Below, in pieces: positions 16,191 to 28,976 of a DNA stretch of 64,000 bases (its first letter is position 1; every line of letters starts with the position of its first letter). Position numbers and translations under genes: made by a program. The stretch lies in the NCBI RefSeq assembly GCF_014873755.1, contig NZ_JADBEG010000001.1, forward strand, positions 5,377,501-5,441,500. The letters run 5' to 3'. Source of the DNA: Amycolatopsis lexingtonensis (GTDB lineage Bacteria; Actinomycetota; Actinomycetes; Mycobacteriales; Pseudonocardiaceae). The notes below the pieces were generated by a model. It had not been told where the DNA came from, did no database searches, and saw only the letters and a list, made by a program, of their open reading frames with translations.

Positions 16191-17558
16191 TCAGCACTCG
16201 ATGACGTTCACCGCCAGCCCGCCGCGCGCGGTCTCCTTGTACTTCACGCTCATGTCCGCGCCCGTCTCGCGCATCGTCTTGATCGCCTTGTCCAGCGTCA
16301 CCACGTGACTGCCGTCGCCGCGCATCGCCATGCGGGCCGCGTGGATCGCCTTCGACGCGCCCACCGCGTTGCGCTCGATGCACGGGATCTGGACCAGGCC
16401 GCCGACCGGGTCGCACGTGAGGCCGAGGTGGTGCTCCACGCCGATTTCCGCCGCGTTCTCCACCTGGGCCGGCGAGCCGCCGAGGACTTCGGTCAGGCCC
16501 GCCGCCGCCATCGCCGACGCCGAGCCGACTTCGCCCTGGCAGCCGACCTCGGCGCCCGAGATCGAGCCCGTCTGCTTGAGGATCGAGCCGATCGCGCCCG
16601 CGGTGAGCATGAACTTCACGATGCCGTCGTCGCTGGAGTGGCGGATGAAGCGCTGGTAGTAGTGCAGCACCGCCGGGATGATGCCCGCCGCACCGTTGGT
16701 CGGGGCGGTGACGACCCGGCCGCCCGCCGCGTTCTCCTCGTTGACCGCCAAGGCGTACAGGCTCACCCAGTCCATGGCGTACAGCGGGTCGTCCGCGCCG
16801 TCTTCGGCCAGCAGCTTTTCGTGCAGCGACTTCGCGCGCCGCGGCACCTTCAGGCCGCCCGGGAGGACGCCTTCGTGCGTGCAGCCGTTGCGGACGCACT
16901 CGGCCATGACCGCCCAGATGTCCAGCAGGCCGGAACGCACCTCTTCGCGCGAGCGCCAGGCCAGCTCGTTCGCCAGCATGACCTCGCTGATCGGCAGCCC
17001 GGTTTCCGCGCAGTGCCCGAGCAGGTCCGCGCCGGTGCGGAACGGGTACGGGACCGGCGTGGAGTCCTCGACGAACACCGCGTCCGTCTCGTAGGACTCG
17101 TCGCGGACGAACCCGCCGCCGACCGAGTAGTACGTCCGCTCGCGCAGCAGCCCGCCCGCGGCGTCGAACGCGCGGAACACCATGCCGTTCGGGTGCGCGG
17201 GCAGCGACTTGCGGCGGTGCATGGTGAGGTCGGTGTCCTCGTCGAACGCGATCTCGTGCGACCCGGCCAGCCGAAGCCGCCCGGACTCGCGGATCTCCGC
17301 GACGCGCACCGGGACGGTGTCGGTGTCGATCTCTTCGGGACGTTCACCGGAGAGCCCGAGCAGGACGGCTTTGTCGCTGCCGTGGCCGAAACCGGTCGCG
17401 CCGAGCGAGCCGAACAGCTCGGCCTGCACGCGGGACGTCCGCGCGAGGTCGTCGCCGAGACCGTCCACAAAGGTCAGTGCCGCCCGCATCGGCCCGACGG
17501 TGTGGGAGCTCGACGGGCCGATGCCGATGGAAAACAGGTCGAAGACGCTGATCGCCAT
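16191..17558 (-). CDS. sdaA: L-serine ammonia-lyase (serine dehydratase), Fe-S type
   Basis: A 455-residue single-chain L-serine dehydratase that converts serine to pyruvate and ammonia using an oxygen-sensitive 4Fe-4S cluster, not PLP. The N-terminal domain starts with [20 protein letters not shown], the family signature, at residues 3-22. The likely cluster cysteines are in [10 protein letters not shown] near 335, LTCDPVGG near 378 and IPCIERNA near 389. The ATG at 17558 has GGAAGGGG upstream. It is the last gene of the glycine operon, 14 bases after lipA, and completes the route glycine to serine to pyruvate. Confidence 0.95.
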   Translation of the reverse strand: MAISVFDLFSIGIGPSSSHTVGPMRAALTFVDGLGDDLARTSRVQAELFGSLGATGFGHGSDKAVLLGLSGERPEEIDTDTVPVRVAEIRESGRLRLAGSHEIAFDEDTDLTMHRRKSLPAHPNGMVFRAFDAAGGLLRERTYYSVGGGFVRDESYETDAVFVEDSTPVPYPFRTGADLLGHCAETGLPISEVMLANELAWRSREEVRSGLLDIWAVMAECVRNGCTHEGVLPGGLKVPRRAKSLHEKLLAEDGADDPLYAMDWVSLYALAVNEENAAGGRVVTAPTNGAAGIIPAVLHYYQRFIRHSSDDGIVKFMLTAGAIGSILKQTGSISGAEVGCQGEVGSASAMAAAGLTEVLGGSPAQVENAAEIGVEHHLGLTCDPVGGLVQIPCIERNAVGASKAIHAARMAMRGDGSHVVTLDKAIKTMRETGADMSVKYKETARGGLAVNVIEC

Positions 17559-17572
17559 TGATCCGCCCCTTC

Positions 17573-18574
17573 CTATCGCGCCAGCAGCGAGCTGGCTTCT
17601 TGCGCGGCCGGGCCCTGGTCGGCGAGGTGCCGCAGGTTCTCCGGCAGCTCCTCCCCACGGTAACCCTTGGTCTGCGCGTAGAGCCGTCCCGCGCGGTACG
17701 ACGAGCGCACCAGCGGACCGGCCATCACACCCGCGAAGCCCATCGCCTCGGCAGCGCGAGAGTGCTCGACGAACTCCTCCGGCTTCACCCACCGGTCCAC
17801 CGGGTGGTGCCGCGGCGACGGACGCAGGTACTGCGTGATCGTCAAGATCTCACAGCCCGCATCGACCAGATCCCGCATCGCCGGAGCCACCTCGTCCGGG
17901 GTCTCACCCATGCCCAGGATCAGGTTCGACTTCGTCACCAAACCGGCCTCACGCGCCTTCGTGATGACCTCCAGCGAACGCGCGTACCGGAAACCGGGGC
18001 GGATCCGCTTGAAGATCCGCGGCACCGTCTCCACGTTGTGCGCCAACACCTCCGGCCGCGACCCGAACACCTCAGCCAGCTGGTCGGGATCGGCGTTGAA
18101 GTCCGGAATCAACAGCTCCACACCGGTGCCCGGGTTCAAGTCGTGGATCTGCCGGACGGTCTCGGCGTACAGCCAGGCGCCACCGTCTTCCAGATCGTCG
18201 CGGGCCACGCCGGTGACCGTCGAGTACCGCAGCCCCATGGCCTGCACCGACTCCGCGACCTTCCGCGGCTCGGTACGGTCCAGCTCGGCAGGCTTGCCGG
18301 TGTCGATCTGACAGAAGTCACATCGCCGCGTGCACTGATCGCCACCGATCAGGAACGTGGCCTCACGGTCTTCCCAGCACTCATAGATGTTAGGACAACC
18401 GGCCTCTTCGCACACCGTGTGCAGACCCTCGCGGCGCACCAGGCCCTTGAGTTCGGTGAACTCCGGCCCCATCCGCACCCGCGTCTTGATCCACGGCGGC
18501 TTCTTCTCGATCGGCGTCTCACTGTTGCGAACCTCGAGACGCAGCAGCTTCCGGCCCTCGGGCAGCGCGCTCAT
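17573..18574 (-). CDS. lipA: Lipoyl synthase
   Basis: A 333-residue radical SAM enzyme that inserts two sulfurs into octanoyl chains bound to lipoyl domains such as GcvH. It has both cluster motifs: the auxiliary-cluster [12 protein letters not shown] near residues 55-66 and the radical [11 protein letters not shown] near 81-88, plus the C-terminal VRSSYRAG serine motif. It overlaps the glyA stop by ATGA, so the two are translationally coupled. No lipB is visible in the window. Its place in the glycine-cleavage operon ties cofactor supply to the enzyme that needs it. Confidence 0.96.
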   Translation of the reverse strand: MSALPEGRKLLRLEVRNSETPIEKKPPWIKTRVRMGPEFTELKGLVRREGLHTVCEEAGCPNIYECWEDREATFLIGGDQCTRRCDFCQIDTGKPAELDRTEPRKVAESVQAMGLRYSTVTGVARDDLEDGGAWLYAETVRQIHDLNPGTGVELLIPDFNADPDQLAEVFGSRPEVLAHNVETVPRIFKRIRPGFRYARSLEVITKAREAGLVTKSNLILGMGETPDEVAPAMRDLVDAGCEILTITQYLRPSPRHHPVDRWVKPEEFVEHSRAAEAMGFAGVMAGPLVRSSYRAGRLYAQTKGYRGEELPENLRHLADQGPAAQEASSLLAR

Positions 18575-19845
18575 CGCGAAAGGCCCGCGTACAACGGGTG
18601 CTTCGCGGCCAGCGCCTCGACGCGGTCGCGCAGCTTCGCACGCAGGGCGTCGTCGAAGTCCGGCTTGAGCGCCTCGGCGATGACGTCGGCGACCTCGGTG
18701 AAGTCCTCGGCCTGGAAGCCGCGGGTGGCCAGCGCCGGGGTGCCGATGCGCAGGCCCGACGTGATCATCGGCGGGCGCGGGTCGAACGGGACGGCGTTGC
18801 GGTTGACCGTGATGCCGACCTCGTGCAGCCGGTCCTCGGCCTGCTGACCATCCAGAGTGGACTGGACGAGGTCGACCAGCACCAGGTGGACGTCGGTGCC
18901 GCCGGTCAGGACGCGCACACCGGCGTCCGCGCAGTCCGACTGCGACAGCCGCGAAGCCAGGATCCGCGAGCCTTCGAGGGTCCGCTCCTGACGCTCGCGA
19001 AACTCCTCGCTCGCGGCGATCTTCAGCGCGACGGCCTTGGCCGCGATGACGTGCTCCAGCGGCCCGCCCTGCTGGCCAGGGAACACGGCCGAGTTGATCT
19101 TCTTCGCCAGCTCCTCGCGGCTGAGGATGAGACCGCCGCGCGGGCCGCCGAGGGTCTTGTGCGTGGTCGTGGTGACGATGTCGGCGTGCGGCACCGGCGA
19201 CGGGTGCAGCCCGGCCGCGACCAGCCCGGCGAAGTGCGCCATGTCCACCATCAGCTTCGCGCCGACCTTGTCCGCGATGCGGCGGAACTCGGCGAAGTCG
19301 AGCTGACGCGGGTAGGCCGACCAGCCGGCGATGATCAGCTTCGGCTCGTGCTCGACGGCCAGGCGCTCGATCTCGGCGAGGTCGACGATGCCGGTCTCTT
19401 TGTCGACGTGGTAGGCGACGACGTTGTAGAGCTTGCCCGAGAAGTTGATCTTCATCCCGTGCGTCAGGTGGCCGCCGTGCGCCAGGTCGAGGCCGAGGAT
19501 CGTGTCGCCCGGCTTGAGCACGGCGAACATCGCGGCCGCGTTGGCCTGCGCGCCCGAGTGCGGCTGGACGTTGGCGTGCTCGGCGCCGAACAGGGCCTTC
19601 GCGCGGTCGATCGCGAGCTGCTCGACGACGTCGACGTGCTCGCAACCGCCGTAGTAGCGGCGGCCCGGGTAGCCCTCGGCGTACTTGTTGGTCAGCACCG
19701 AGCCCTGCGCCTCGAGCACGCCCACCGGGGCGAAGTTCTCCGACGCGATCATTTCCAGGGTGGACTGCTGGCGGGTGAGCTCGTCGGCGACGGCCGCGGC
19801 GACCTCGGGGTCGACGTCGGCGAGGTGGGCGTCGAAAGTCGGCAT
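18571..19845 (-). CDS. glyA: Serine hydroxymethyltransferase
   Basis: A 424-residue PLP enzyme interconverting glycine plus methylene-tetrahydrofolate and serine plus tetrahydrofolate. The PLP lysine lies in [15 protein letters not shown] near residues 222-236; [16 protein letters not shown] near 34-49 and [10 protein letters not shown] near 55 are family hallmarks. The ATG at 19845 has AGGAGA upstream and overlaps the gcvH stop by one base. In the operon it uses the methylene-THF made by the glycine cleavage system to convert a second glycine to serine. Confidence 0.96.
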   Translation of the reverse strand: MPTFDAHLADVDPEVAAAVADELTRQQSTLEMIASENFAPVGVLEAQGSVLTNKYAEGYPGRRYYGGCEHVDVVEQLAIDRAKALFGAEHANVQPHSGAQANAAAMFAVLKPGDTILGLDLAHGGHLTHGMKINFSGKLYNVVAYHVDKETGIVDLAEIERLAVEHEPKLIIAGWSAYPRQLDFAEFRRIADKVGAKLMVDMAHFAGLVAAGLHPSPVPHADIVTTTTHKTLGGPRGGLILSREELAKKINSAVFPGQQGGPLEHVIAAKAVALKIAASEEFRERQERTLEGSRILASRLSQSDCADAGVRVLTGGTDVHLVLVDLVQSTLDGQQAEDRLHEVGITVNRNAVPFDPRPPMITSGLRIGTPALATRGFQAEDFTEVADVIAEALKPDFDDALRAKLRDRVEALAAKHPLYAGLSR

Positions 19846-20222
19846 CAGTTCTCCTGGGTGTGCGCGGCGTACGCGGCGGCGTCGAGCAGTTCCGGCACGT
19901 CCCCGGACAGACGCACCTTCAGGAGCCATCCTTCGGTGTAGGGGTCGGAGTTGATGACCTCGGGGGTGTCCGATGTGGTGCCGTTCACCTCGACGACCTC
20001 GCCGGAGACGGGCGCGTACAGCTCGCTGACCGACTTGGTCGACTCGACCTCGCCGAACACCTCGCCGGCGGTGATGGTCGAGCCGGCGTCCGGGAGCTGG
20101 ACGAACACGATGTCACCGAGCGACTCGGCGGCGAAGGCGGTGATGCCCACGGTGGCGATGCCGTCTTCGACGGACAGCCACTCGTGTTCCTTCGTGTACT
20201 TCAGGTTCTCGGGGATGCTCAC
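19845..20222 (-). CDS. gcvH: Glycine cleavage system H protein
   Basis: A 125-residue lipoyl carrier that shuttles the aminomethyl group between GcvP, GcvT and the lipoamide dehydrogenase. The lipoylated lysine is in [18 protein letters not shown], near residue 63. The GTG at 20222 is preceded by AAAGGA. It lies 10 bases after gcvT and its stop overlaps glyA. The upstream frame extension is not needed. Confidence 0.96.
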   Translation of the reverse strand: MSIPENLKYTKEHEWLSVEDGIATVGITAFAAESLGDIVFVQLPDAGSTITAGEVFGEVESTKSVSELYAPVSGEVVEVNGTTSDTPEVINSDPYTEGWLLKVRLSGDVPELLDAAAYAAHTQEN

Positions 20223-20232
20223 AGGAAGTCCT

Positions 20233-21324
20233 TTACGCGCGGGAGTAGAAGGGCAGGGCGACGACCTCGACGGGCTCGATCCTGCCCCGGATGTCGACGG
20301 ACAGCTCGGTGCCGGGCTCGGTGTACGCCCGATCGACGTACGCCATGGCGATCGGGTAACCCAGCGTCGGCGACAGCGCGCCGCTGGTGACCTCGCCGAT
20401 CTCGACGCCGTCGGCCAGCAGCTTGTAGCCGTGCCGCGGCGCGCGGCGACCGGTTCCGCGAAGGCCGACCCGCACCCGCGGGACGTCCTGCTTGGACCGC
20501 TCTTCCAGCGCGGCGCGACCGACGAAGTCGCCCGGCTTCTCGAACTTGACGACCCGGCCGAGCCCGGCCTCGAACGGGCTCTGCTCGACGGTGAGTTCGT
20601 TGCCGTACAACGGCATCCCGGCTTCCAGCCGCAGCGTGTCGCGGCAGGCAAGACCCGCCGGGACCAGGCCGTGTGGCTCGCCCGCGGCCATGAGCAGCCG
20701 CCACAGCGCCGGCGCCTCGTCGGCGTCGACGAACAGCTCGAAGCCGTCCTCGCCGGTGTAGCCGGTGCGGGCAAGCAGGACGTCGTGGCCCTTCACCGAC
20801 GCCGGGACGCTGGCGTAGTACTTGAGCGCGTCGAGGTCGGCGTCGGTCACGGCGCCCAGGATCTCGACGGCCTTCGGCCCCTGGACGGCGATCAGCGCGG
20901 TGGTCTCGGACTTGTCGTCCACGACCGCGTCGAAGCCCGCGACCCGCTCGGCCAGCGCGTCGGCGACGACCTTCGCGTTGCCCGCGTTCGCGACGACCAG
21001 GTAGTGCTCGTCGGCCAGCCGGTAGACGACCAGGTCGTCGAGCACGCCGCCCTCGGCGTCGCAGATCATCGTGTACCGCGCCCGGCCCGGCTTGACCCCG
21101 GTCAGGTTGCCGACCAGCGCGAAGTCCAGGACGTCGGCCGCCTGCTTGCCGGTGACGTGGATTTCGGCCATGTGCGACAGGTCGAACAGCCCGGCCGCCT
21201 CGCGGACGGCCTTGTGCTCGGCCAGCTCGCTGGCGTACCGGACCGGCATGGACCAGCCGGCGAAGTCGGTGAACAGCGCACCGAGTCCCTTGTGGACTCC
21301 GTGCAGGGAGGTTTCCTTCGACAC
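20233..21324 (-). CDS. gcvT: Glycine cleavage system T protein (aminomethyltransferase)
   Basis: A 363-residue tetrahydrofolate-dependent aminomethyltransferase. It begins SKETSLHGVHKGLGALFTDF, with FAGWSMPVRY and AAGLFDLSHMAEI following, as in canonical GcvT; the C-terminal barrel contains GYTGEDGFELFV near residue 190. The GTG at 21324 is chosen because GAAGG lies 6 bases upstream. It starts 2 bases after the gcvP stop, so translation is probably coupled. Confidence 0.96.
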   Translation of the reverse strand: MSKETSLHGVHKGLGALFTDFAGWSMPVRYASELAEHKAVREAAGLFDLSHMAEIHVTGKQAADVLDFALVGNLTGVKPGRARYTMICDAEGGVLDDLVVYRLADEHYLVVANAGNAKVVADALAERVAGFDAVVDDKSETTALIAVQGPKAVEILGAVTDADLDALKYYASVPASVKGHDVLLARTGYTGEDGFELFVDADEAPALWRLLMAAGEPHGLVPAGLACRDTLRLEAGMPLYGNELTVEQSPFEAGLGRVVKFEKPGDFVGRAALEERSKQDVPRVRVGLRGTGRRAPRHGYKLLADGVEIGEVTSGALSPTLGYPIAMAYVDRAYTEPGTELSVDIRGRIEPVEVVALPFYSRA

Positions 21325-21326
21325 TG

Positions 21327-24158
<2,832 letters not shown>

Positions 24159-24199
24159 CGGGAGCTCCTCGGGCCGGGCACACAACGGTGCGCTGGGAA

Positions 24200-24385
24200 C
24201 TCCCCCTCTGTCATGGCACCTGAGAGTTTCACCGTGCGGAACACGGCTTTCACCTTGGGTGAGGCGCGGGTGCGCCTGCTTTCCAGAGTGGCCTCGCGCG
24301 AAGCGGTAGCAGGTACCTGAGAGATTCCGGGGAGTTTGCTCCTTCGGTGCCCCACCGACTTCGTGAGGGCTCTCCCGCCTCGGCT
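24200..24385 (-). promoter_or_regulatory. Tandem glycine riboswitch (two aptamers)
   Basis: On the minus strand the leader contains the hallmarks of a two-aptamer glycine riboswitch. Aptamer 1 has CGGGAGAGCCC, CACCGAAGGAGCAAACTCCC and GGAATCTCTCAGGTACC; aptamer 2 has ACTCTGGAAAGCAGG, ACCCAAGGTGAAAGCC and GAAACTCTCAGGTGCC, ending in GACAGAGGGGGAG. It sits about 30 bases before the gcvP Shine-Dalgarno, the usual place. In actinobacteria such elements usually switch gcv operons on when glycine is abundant. Exact boundaries are approximate. Confidence 0.93.
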
Positions 24386-24488
24386 CAACGGCCCGATCTG
24401 CAGTTGTGGCGGTTACGGTACCCGGCGCTTCCGGCGGGCGTCTACACAACCCGGCCAACGCCACAGTGATCCTCGACCCCGCCCCGAG

Positions 24489-24573
24489 CGCCCCAATGTG
24501 GCGTTGGGTGCGTCAGACGCACCGAACGCCACATTGGGTGCGTCAGACGCACCGAACGCCACATTGGGGCGCT
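24489..24573. repeat. Intergenic palindromic repeat, CCAATGTGGC family, copy 3
   Basis: Three arms (GCGCCCCAATGTGGCG, CGCCACATTGGG, CGCCACATTGGGGCGC) alternate with two GTGCGTCAGACGCAC centres. The arm-edge base is G here (GGCG/CGCC) where the copy at 35513 has C (GGCC/GGCC), a paired change. It lies between the riboswitch and the stop of the HTH gene. The rest of the 24386-24577 spacer should hold the gcvP promoter; I cannot pick it out with confidence. Confidence 0.87.
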
Positions 24574-24577
24574 TGGG

Positions 24578-25870
24578 TCAGGGGGTGCCGGCGACCCGGC
24601 GGACGACCTGACCGGCCAAAGCCGGGGGCCGCCGGACCCGGCCCGAGGGCAGGACCAGGCGCTTGAGCGGGCCGCCCAGCGGGACCGGCGGGTGCCCGGC
24701 ACCCAGCAGCACCTGCTCGACGATCTGCTCGGCGTGCCAGGCCACCGCGTCGTTGAGCCGGTCCAGGGACGGGCGGTCGCCGTCGAAGACGTCCTCGTCG
24801 GCCAGGGTCACCTCGTAGTACGCGCTGCCCGGCGGGACCGTGACCGCCTCCTCGATCGCCCGGGCGCCGGCCTCGGGGTCGGCGAACCCGGCTTCGAGCA
24901 GCGGCTCCCGGTAGATCCGCGCCGCCCGCGCCCGCATCCGCGGCCCGTAGCGGACCACGACCGGGAGGCGCCCGGTCAGGTCCGGCACCGCCAGGCCGTG
25001 CAGCAGCATGATCGGCGGCACCGAGTGCACCAGCCGCGGCGCGGGTTCGGCCAGCTCGCGGGCGGTGATCCGGACGCGGTCGGCCATCGCGTCCGGGAGG
25101 CCGAAGTAGCGGAAGTCGACGTTGCCGAAGCCGAGGCCGTCGGCGATCAGCGACGCCAGCAGCTCGCCGTACCCCCAGATCGGCGACAGCACCACGACCG
25201 GCGGCGCGGCCACGACCGGCGACGGCGCGGGCGGGCGCGTCGCCTCCTGCTCGGGCACCTGGATGACCAGCCGCGGGGGCTCGTGCCAGTCGTGCACCTC
25301 GGCGACCCGCCAGTACAGCCCGAGCGGCCGCCACAGTTCGCCGAGGATGTCGTGCTCGATGATCCTCCGCGCCTCGTCCTCGGAAAACGGGAAGTCCCGC
25401 GGCGGCACGATCCCGACGTAGTGGTGGTAGGTGACGCGGACCTCGTCGCCGCGGGTGGCCGAGCGGATCCGCATCTCCCAGTCGATCGGCGACGCCGCGA
25501 TCGCGTTGGCCACCTGCGTGCCGGGCGAGGAGTAGACGAGCGCGGTGGCCTGCCGGAGGAACTGTCCGGCCTGGTCGATGCCCTCCCGCAGCGCCTTCGC
25601 CGCCTGCGCGACGTGCACCGGCGAAGCGAGCGAGTCGGGCAGCACGCCGGCGACGCGCAGCAGCTCGGCCTCCCCCAGCCCGGTGACCTCGGCCAGCTGC
25701 GCCCAGTGGTCGAACACCGTCACCTTCGGCGCGTGCCGGTGCTCGATCCAGCTGCGCAGCGTCGACGTCGGGACGCCGATGCGGCGGGCGGCCTCGTCCA
25801 GGGAAAGCCCGCGGGAGCGGATCCCGGTCCGGACCGCTTCCGCCCACTCGTCGGCGCGCCAGTGCGTCAC
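24578..25870 (-). CDS. HTH protein with large C-terminal domain of unknown function
   Basis: A 430-residue protein. Residues 1-70 form a Cro/C1-type helix-turn-helix (LSLDEAARRIGVPTSTLRSW near 22-41). The remaining 340 residues are not a family I recognise: residues 95-210 are alpha/beta with VYSSPGTQVANAIAASPIDW and HHYVGIVPPRDFPF, and after a Pro/Ala linker (about 215-230) a second region has VVVLSPIWGYGELLASLIAD, which looks like a Rossmann-type nucleotide or substrate pocket but lacks a P-loop. It could be a regulator sensing a nucleotide-like ligand. Start codon is GTG; the divergent neighbour is a 65-residue membrane peptide. Confidence 0.75.
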   Translation of the reverse strand: MTHWRADEWAEAVRTGIRSRGLSLDEAARRIGVPTSTLRSWIEHRHAPKVTVFDHWAQLAEVTGLGEAELLRVAGVLPDSLASPVHVAQAAKALREGIDQAGQFLRQATALVYSSPGTQVANAIAASPIDWEMRIRSATRGDEVRVTYHHYVGIVPPRDFPFSEDEARRIIEHDILGELWRPLGLYWRVAEVHDWHEPPRLVIQVPEQEATRPPAPSPVVAAPPVVVLSPIWGYGELLASLIADGLGFGNVDFRYFGLPDAMADRVRITARELAEPAPRLVHSVPPIMLLHGLAVPDLTGRLPVVVRYGPRMRARAARIYREPLLEAGFADPEAGARAIEEAVTVPPGSAYYEVTLADEDVFDGDRPSLDRLNDAVAWHAEQIVEQVLLGAGHPPVPLGGPLKRLVLPSGRVRRPPALAGQVVRRVAGTP

Positions 25871-25942
25871 CTCACAAAGCTAACGAAACCCGCTAGCTTT
25901 GCGCAGGGACAAACCGCCCACGGCCACCCGACGCTGGTCACC

Positions 25943-26140
25943 ATGACCACCACCATCGTCGTCCTGACCCTGATCGTCGGCGTGCTGACCTTCACCGCCG
26001 GCGCCTTCCTCGCCTCCGAGATCGCCGTCCGCGTGCTGCGCCGCCGCGAACGGCTCGTGTCCGAAGAGCGCAAGAAGCTCAACGCCGCCTGGAGCTACCT
26101 GCGGGAGGTCTACGGCGTCAAGAAACCGACCAAGCGTTAG
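25943..26140 (+). CDS. Small single-pass membrane protein, 65 aa
   Basis: Starts MTTTIVVLTLIVGVLTFTAG, giving one N-terminal membrane helix (about residues 4-24) followed by a strongly basic, helical cytoplasmic tail (RVLRRRERLVSEERKK). No family is recognised. It is divergent from the HTH gene (72-base gap), which may regulate it, and its stop overlaps the stop of the convergent SDR gene by 4 bases. The topology resembles small membrane regulators or anchors, but nothing shows a function. Confidence 0.6.
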   Translation: MTTTIVVLTLIVGVLTFTAGAFLASEIAVRVLRRRERLVSEERKKLNAAWSYLREVYGVKKPTKR

Positions 26141-26904
26141 AGCGGGGTGACGTACGCGCCGGAGATGCCGCCGTCGACCAGGAACTGCGAGGCCGTGATG
26201 AAGCTGGCGTCGTCGCTGGCCAGGAAGGCCACCGCCGCCGCGATCTCCTCGGGCTCGGCGAACCGGCCGACCGGCACGTGGACCAGCCGCCGCGCCGCGC
26301 GTTCCGGGTCCTTCGCGAACAGCTCCTTGAGCAGCGGGGTGTTCACCGGGCCCGGGCAGAGCGCGTTGACGCGGATGTTCTCCCGCGCGAACTGGACGCC
26401 GAGCTCGCGGCTCATCGCCAGCACGCCGCCCTTGGACGCGGTGTAGGAGATCTGCGACGTCGCCGCGCCCATCACCGCGACGAACGACGCGGTGTTGATG
26501 ATGGACCCCTTGCCCTGGCGCTGCATGTGCGGCAGGACGGCCTTGCAGCAGTGGTAGACCGACGTCAGGTTGACCCGCTGGACCTTCTCCCACGCCTCGA
26601 TGCCGGTGGTCAGGATCGAGTCGTCCTCGGGCGGGGAGATGCCCGCGTTGTTGAAGGCGACGTCGACCGAGCCGAACTGCTCCACCGTGCTGTGGAACAG
26701 GTTTTCGACCTGTTCGGCGTCGGTGACGTCGGTCTGGATGAACGCGCCGCCGATCTCGTCGGCGACCGCCTTGCCCAAGACCGGGGTCAGGTCCGCGATG
26801 ACGACCTTCGCCCCTTCGCTCGCCAGGCGGCGGGCCGAGGCGAGCCCGATCCCGCTCGCACCGCCGGTGATGACCGCCACGCGGCCTTCGAATCGCTGGA
26901 CCAT
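26137..26904 (-). CDS. Short-chain dehydrogenase/reductase, Rv2857c-like
   Basis: A 255-residue classical SDR. It has the cofactor motif TGGASGIGLASARRLASEG near residues 14-32, NNAG near 89, the catalytic Tyr-x3-Lys in YTASKGG near 158 and PGPVNTPLL near 190. The Asp in VVIADLTPV after strand 2 favours NAD. It is the last gene of a four-gene operon (glnA4-like, amidotransferase, aldehyde dehydrogenase, SDR), with GGAGGAG before the ATG and its start overlapping the dehydrogenase stop. The order equals M. tuberculosis Rv2860c-Rv2857c. The substrate in the pathway is unknown. Confidence 0.88.
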   Translation of the reverse strand: MVQRFEGRVAVITGGASGIGLASARRLASEGAKVVIADLTPVLGKAVADEIGGAFIQTDVTDAEQVENLFHSTVEQFGSVDVAFNNAGISPPEDDSILTTGIEAWEKVQRVNLTSVYHCCKAVLPHMQRQGKGSIINTASFVAVMGAATSQISYTASKGGVLAMSRELGVQFARENIRVNALCPGPVNTPLLKELFAKDPERAARRLVHVPVGRFAEPEEIAAAVAFLASDDASFITASQFLVDGGISGAYVTPL

Positions 26905-28268
26905 TACTCCTCCGTGCTCAGAAAGACGTTCTTGGTTTCGGTGAACGCCGCCGCGGCGTCGGGGCCCAGCTCACGGCCGAGGCCGGACTGCTTGAACCCG
27001 CCGAACGGCGTCCAGTAGCGCACCGAAGAGTGCGAGTTGACCGAGAGGTTGCCGGCTTCGACGCCCCGCGCCACCCGGAACGCGCGGCCGGCGTCGCGGG
27101 TCCAGATCGACCCGGACAGGCCGTACTCGGTCGCGTTGGCCATGCGGACCGCGTCGGCCTCCTCCGCGAACGGCACGACGGCGACGACCGGGCCGAAGAC
27201 CTCCTCCGCCACGGCGGGGTGCCGCAGGTCGGGCGGGGTGAGGACGGTCGGCGGGAACCAGTACCCGGGGCCGGCGGGCGCGCTGCCGCGGAACGCCACG
27301 GGCGCGTCGCCGGGCACGTAGGAGGCGACCTTCTCCCGGTGCGCGGCCGAGATCAGCGGACCCATCTCGGTCTTCTCGTCGCCGGGGTCGCCGACGACGA
27401 CGCCGTGCACCGCCGGTTCCAGCAGCTCCATGAAGCGGTCGTACGCGCTCGCCTGCACCAGGATCAGCGACCGCGCGCAGCAGTCCTGACCGGCGTTGTC
27501 GAAGACGCCGTAGGGCGCGGTTGCCGCGGCCTTCTCCAGGTCGGAGTCGGCGAAGACGATGTTCGCGTTCTTGCCGCCCAGCTCCAGCGTCACGCGCTTC
27601 ACCCGCGCCGCGCAGCCCGCCATGATCTGCTTGCCGACCTCGGTGGAGCCGGTGAAGACGACCTTGCGCACGTCCGGGTGCTCGACGAACCGTTGTCCCA
27701 CCACGGATCCCTTGCCGGGCAGCACCTGGAAGACGTCCTCGGGGATGCCCGCCTCGCGCGCCAGCTCGGCCAGCCGGATAGCCGTCAACGGAGTCAGCTC
27801 GGCGGGCTTGAGGACGACGGTGTTCCCGGCGGCGAGCGCGGGCGCGAAGCCCCAGCCCGCGATGGGCATCGGGAAGTTCCACGGCACGATCACGCCGACC
27901 ACGCCCAGTGGCTCCTGGAACGTGACGTTGACGCCGCCGGGGACCGGGATCTGCTTGCCGATCAGGCGTTCCGGCGCCGCGGAGTAGTAGTTGAGGACGT
28001 CCCGGACGTTGCCCGCCTCCCAGCGCGCGTTGCCGATGGTGTGCCCGGAGTTCTCGACCTCCAGCCGGGCGAGGTTCTCGATGTCGGCTTCGACGGCGTC
28101 GGCGAACCGGCGCAGGAGCCGCGCGCGGTCACCGGGGGTGACGTCGCGCCACGCCGGGAACGCCGCCCGCGCGCGGGCGATCGCCGCATCGGTTTCTTCG
28201 GCGCTGGTCAACGGGACGCTCCGCACCACCTCCTCGGTGGCGGGGTTCCGGACGTCGAAGGTGGTCAT
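26904..28268 (-). CDS. NAD(P)-dependent aldehyde dehydrogenase, AldC-like
   Basis: A 454-residue aldehyde dehydrogenase. The catalytic Cys lies in FDNAGQDCCARS near residue 262 and the general base Glu in LELGGKNANIVF near 228; PWNFPMPIAGWGFAPALAAG near 126-145 forms the cofactor entrance. In the presumed pathway it oxidises the amino- or gamma-glutamyl-aldehyde formed from an amine. It starts immediately next to the amidotransferase stop and overlaps the SDR start. It corresponds in order to aldC (Rv2858c). Confidence 0.92.
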   Translation of the reverse strand: MTTFDVRNPATEEVVRSVPLTSAEETDAAIARARAAFPAWRDVTPGDRARLLRRFADAVEADIENLARLEVENSGHTIGNARWEAGNVRDVLNYYSAAPERLIGKQIPVPGGVNVTFQEPLGVVGVIVPWNFPMPIAGWGFAPALAAGNTVVLKPAELTPLTAIRLAELAREAGIPEDVFQVLPGKGSVVGQRFVEHPDVRKVVFTGSTEVGKQIMAGCAARVKRVTLELGGKNANIVFADSDLEKAAATAPYGVFDNAGQDCCARSLILVQASAYDRFMELLEPAVHGVVVGDPGDEKTEMGPLISAAHREKVASYVPGDAPVAFRGSAPAGPGYWFPPTVLTPPDLRHPAVAEEVFGPVVAVVPFAEEADAVRMANATEYGLSGSIWTRDAGRAFRVARGVEAGNLSVNSHSSVRYWTPFGGFKQSGLGRELGPDAAAAFTETKNVFLSTEE

Positions 28269-28976
28269 CTACTTCTCCTTGCTCGCGTCGACGAGAGCCT
28301 GGAACAGCCGGACGTCGTCGCCGTCCTGCTCGGGGTGCCACTGGACGCCCAGCGTGAACTCGCCGGGCACTTCCGCGGCTTCGACGGTGCCATCCGCCGC
28401 CCAGCCGACCGCCTCCAGGCCGGTGCCGAGCCGGTCGATCGCCTGGTGGTGGTAGCAGAGCGTCTTGGTCTCCTCGCCCAGGATCGCCGCCGCCCGGCTG
28501 CCTCCGGCCAGCGTGACGGTGCCGCGGCCGAATGTCGCGGGGGCCGGCTGGTGCTCGGTGGTTTCCTTCGCTTCCGGCAGGTGCTGCGTGAGCGTGCCGC
28601 CGAGGGCGACGCTCATCACCTGCAGGCCGCGGCACACGCCCAGCACCGGCTTGCCCCGGCGCCGGGCGGCCGCGAACAGGCCGAACTCGAAGGCGTCCCG
28701 GTCCGGCCTGGTGTAGGTCGTGGGGTGCGGCTCCTGGCCGTAGCGCTCCGGTTCGACGTCGGCGCCGCCGGTCAGCACCAGCCCGTCCACTGTGGACACG
28801 AGCCGGTCGTGCGCGCCGGCCACCGGCGGCAGCAGCACCGGGATGCCCCCGGCGGCGACGACGCAGTCGACGTAGACCCGGTGCAGCAGCACGGCTTCGG
28901 TCTCCCAGACGGCGAACTTCGCGGGTTCCAGGTAGCTGGTGAGACCGATGACCGGCTTAGAGTCGTTCGAAGCCAC
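28269..28976 (-). CDS. Gamma-glutamyl-GABA hydrolase-type class I glutamine amidotransferase
   Basis: A 235-residue member of the PuuD/peptidase C26 family. The nucleophile is in GVCRGLQVM near residue 118 and the His-Glu pair in WHPEQDGDD near 216. PuuD-type enzymes hydrolyse gamma-glutamyl amides such as gamma-glutamyl-GABA, releasing glutamate. GTG start; it overlaps the end of the glutamine synthetase-like gene by 20 bases, indicating coupled translation. It corresponds to Rv2859c. Confidence 0.9.
   Translation of the reverse strand: MASNDSKPVIGLTSYLEPAKFAVWETEAVLLHRVYVDCVVAAGGIPVLLPPVAGAHDRLVSTVDGLVLTGGADVEPERYGQEPHPTTYTRPDRDAFEFGLFAAARRRGKPVLGVCRGLQVMSVALGGTLTQHLPEAKETTEHQPAPATFGRGTVTLAGGSRAAAILGEETKTLCYHHQAIDRLGTGLEAVGWAADGTVEAAEVPGEFTLGVQWHPEQDGDDVRLFQALVDASKEK

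Noticed and set aside
24159..24464. A longer gcvP start upstream, within the same open frame
   Set aside because: It would translate through the glycine riboswitch and add about 100 unconserved residues.
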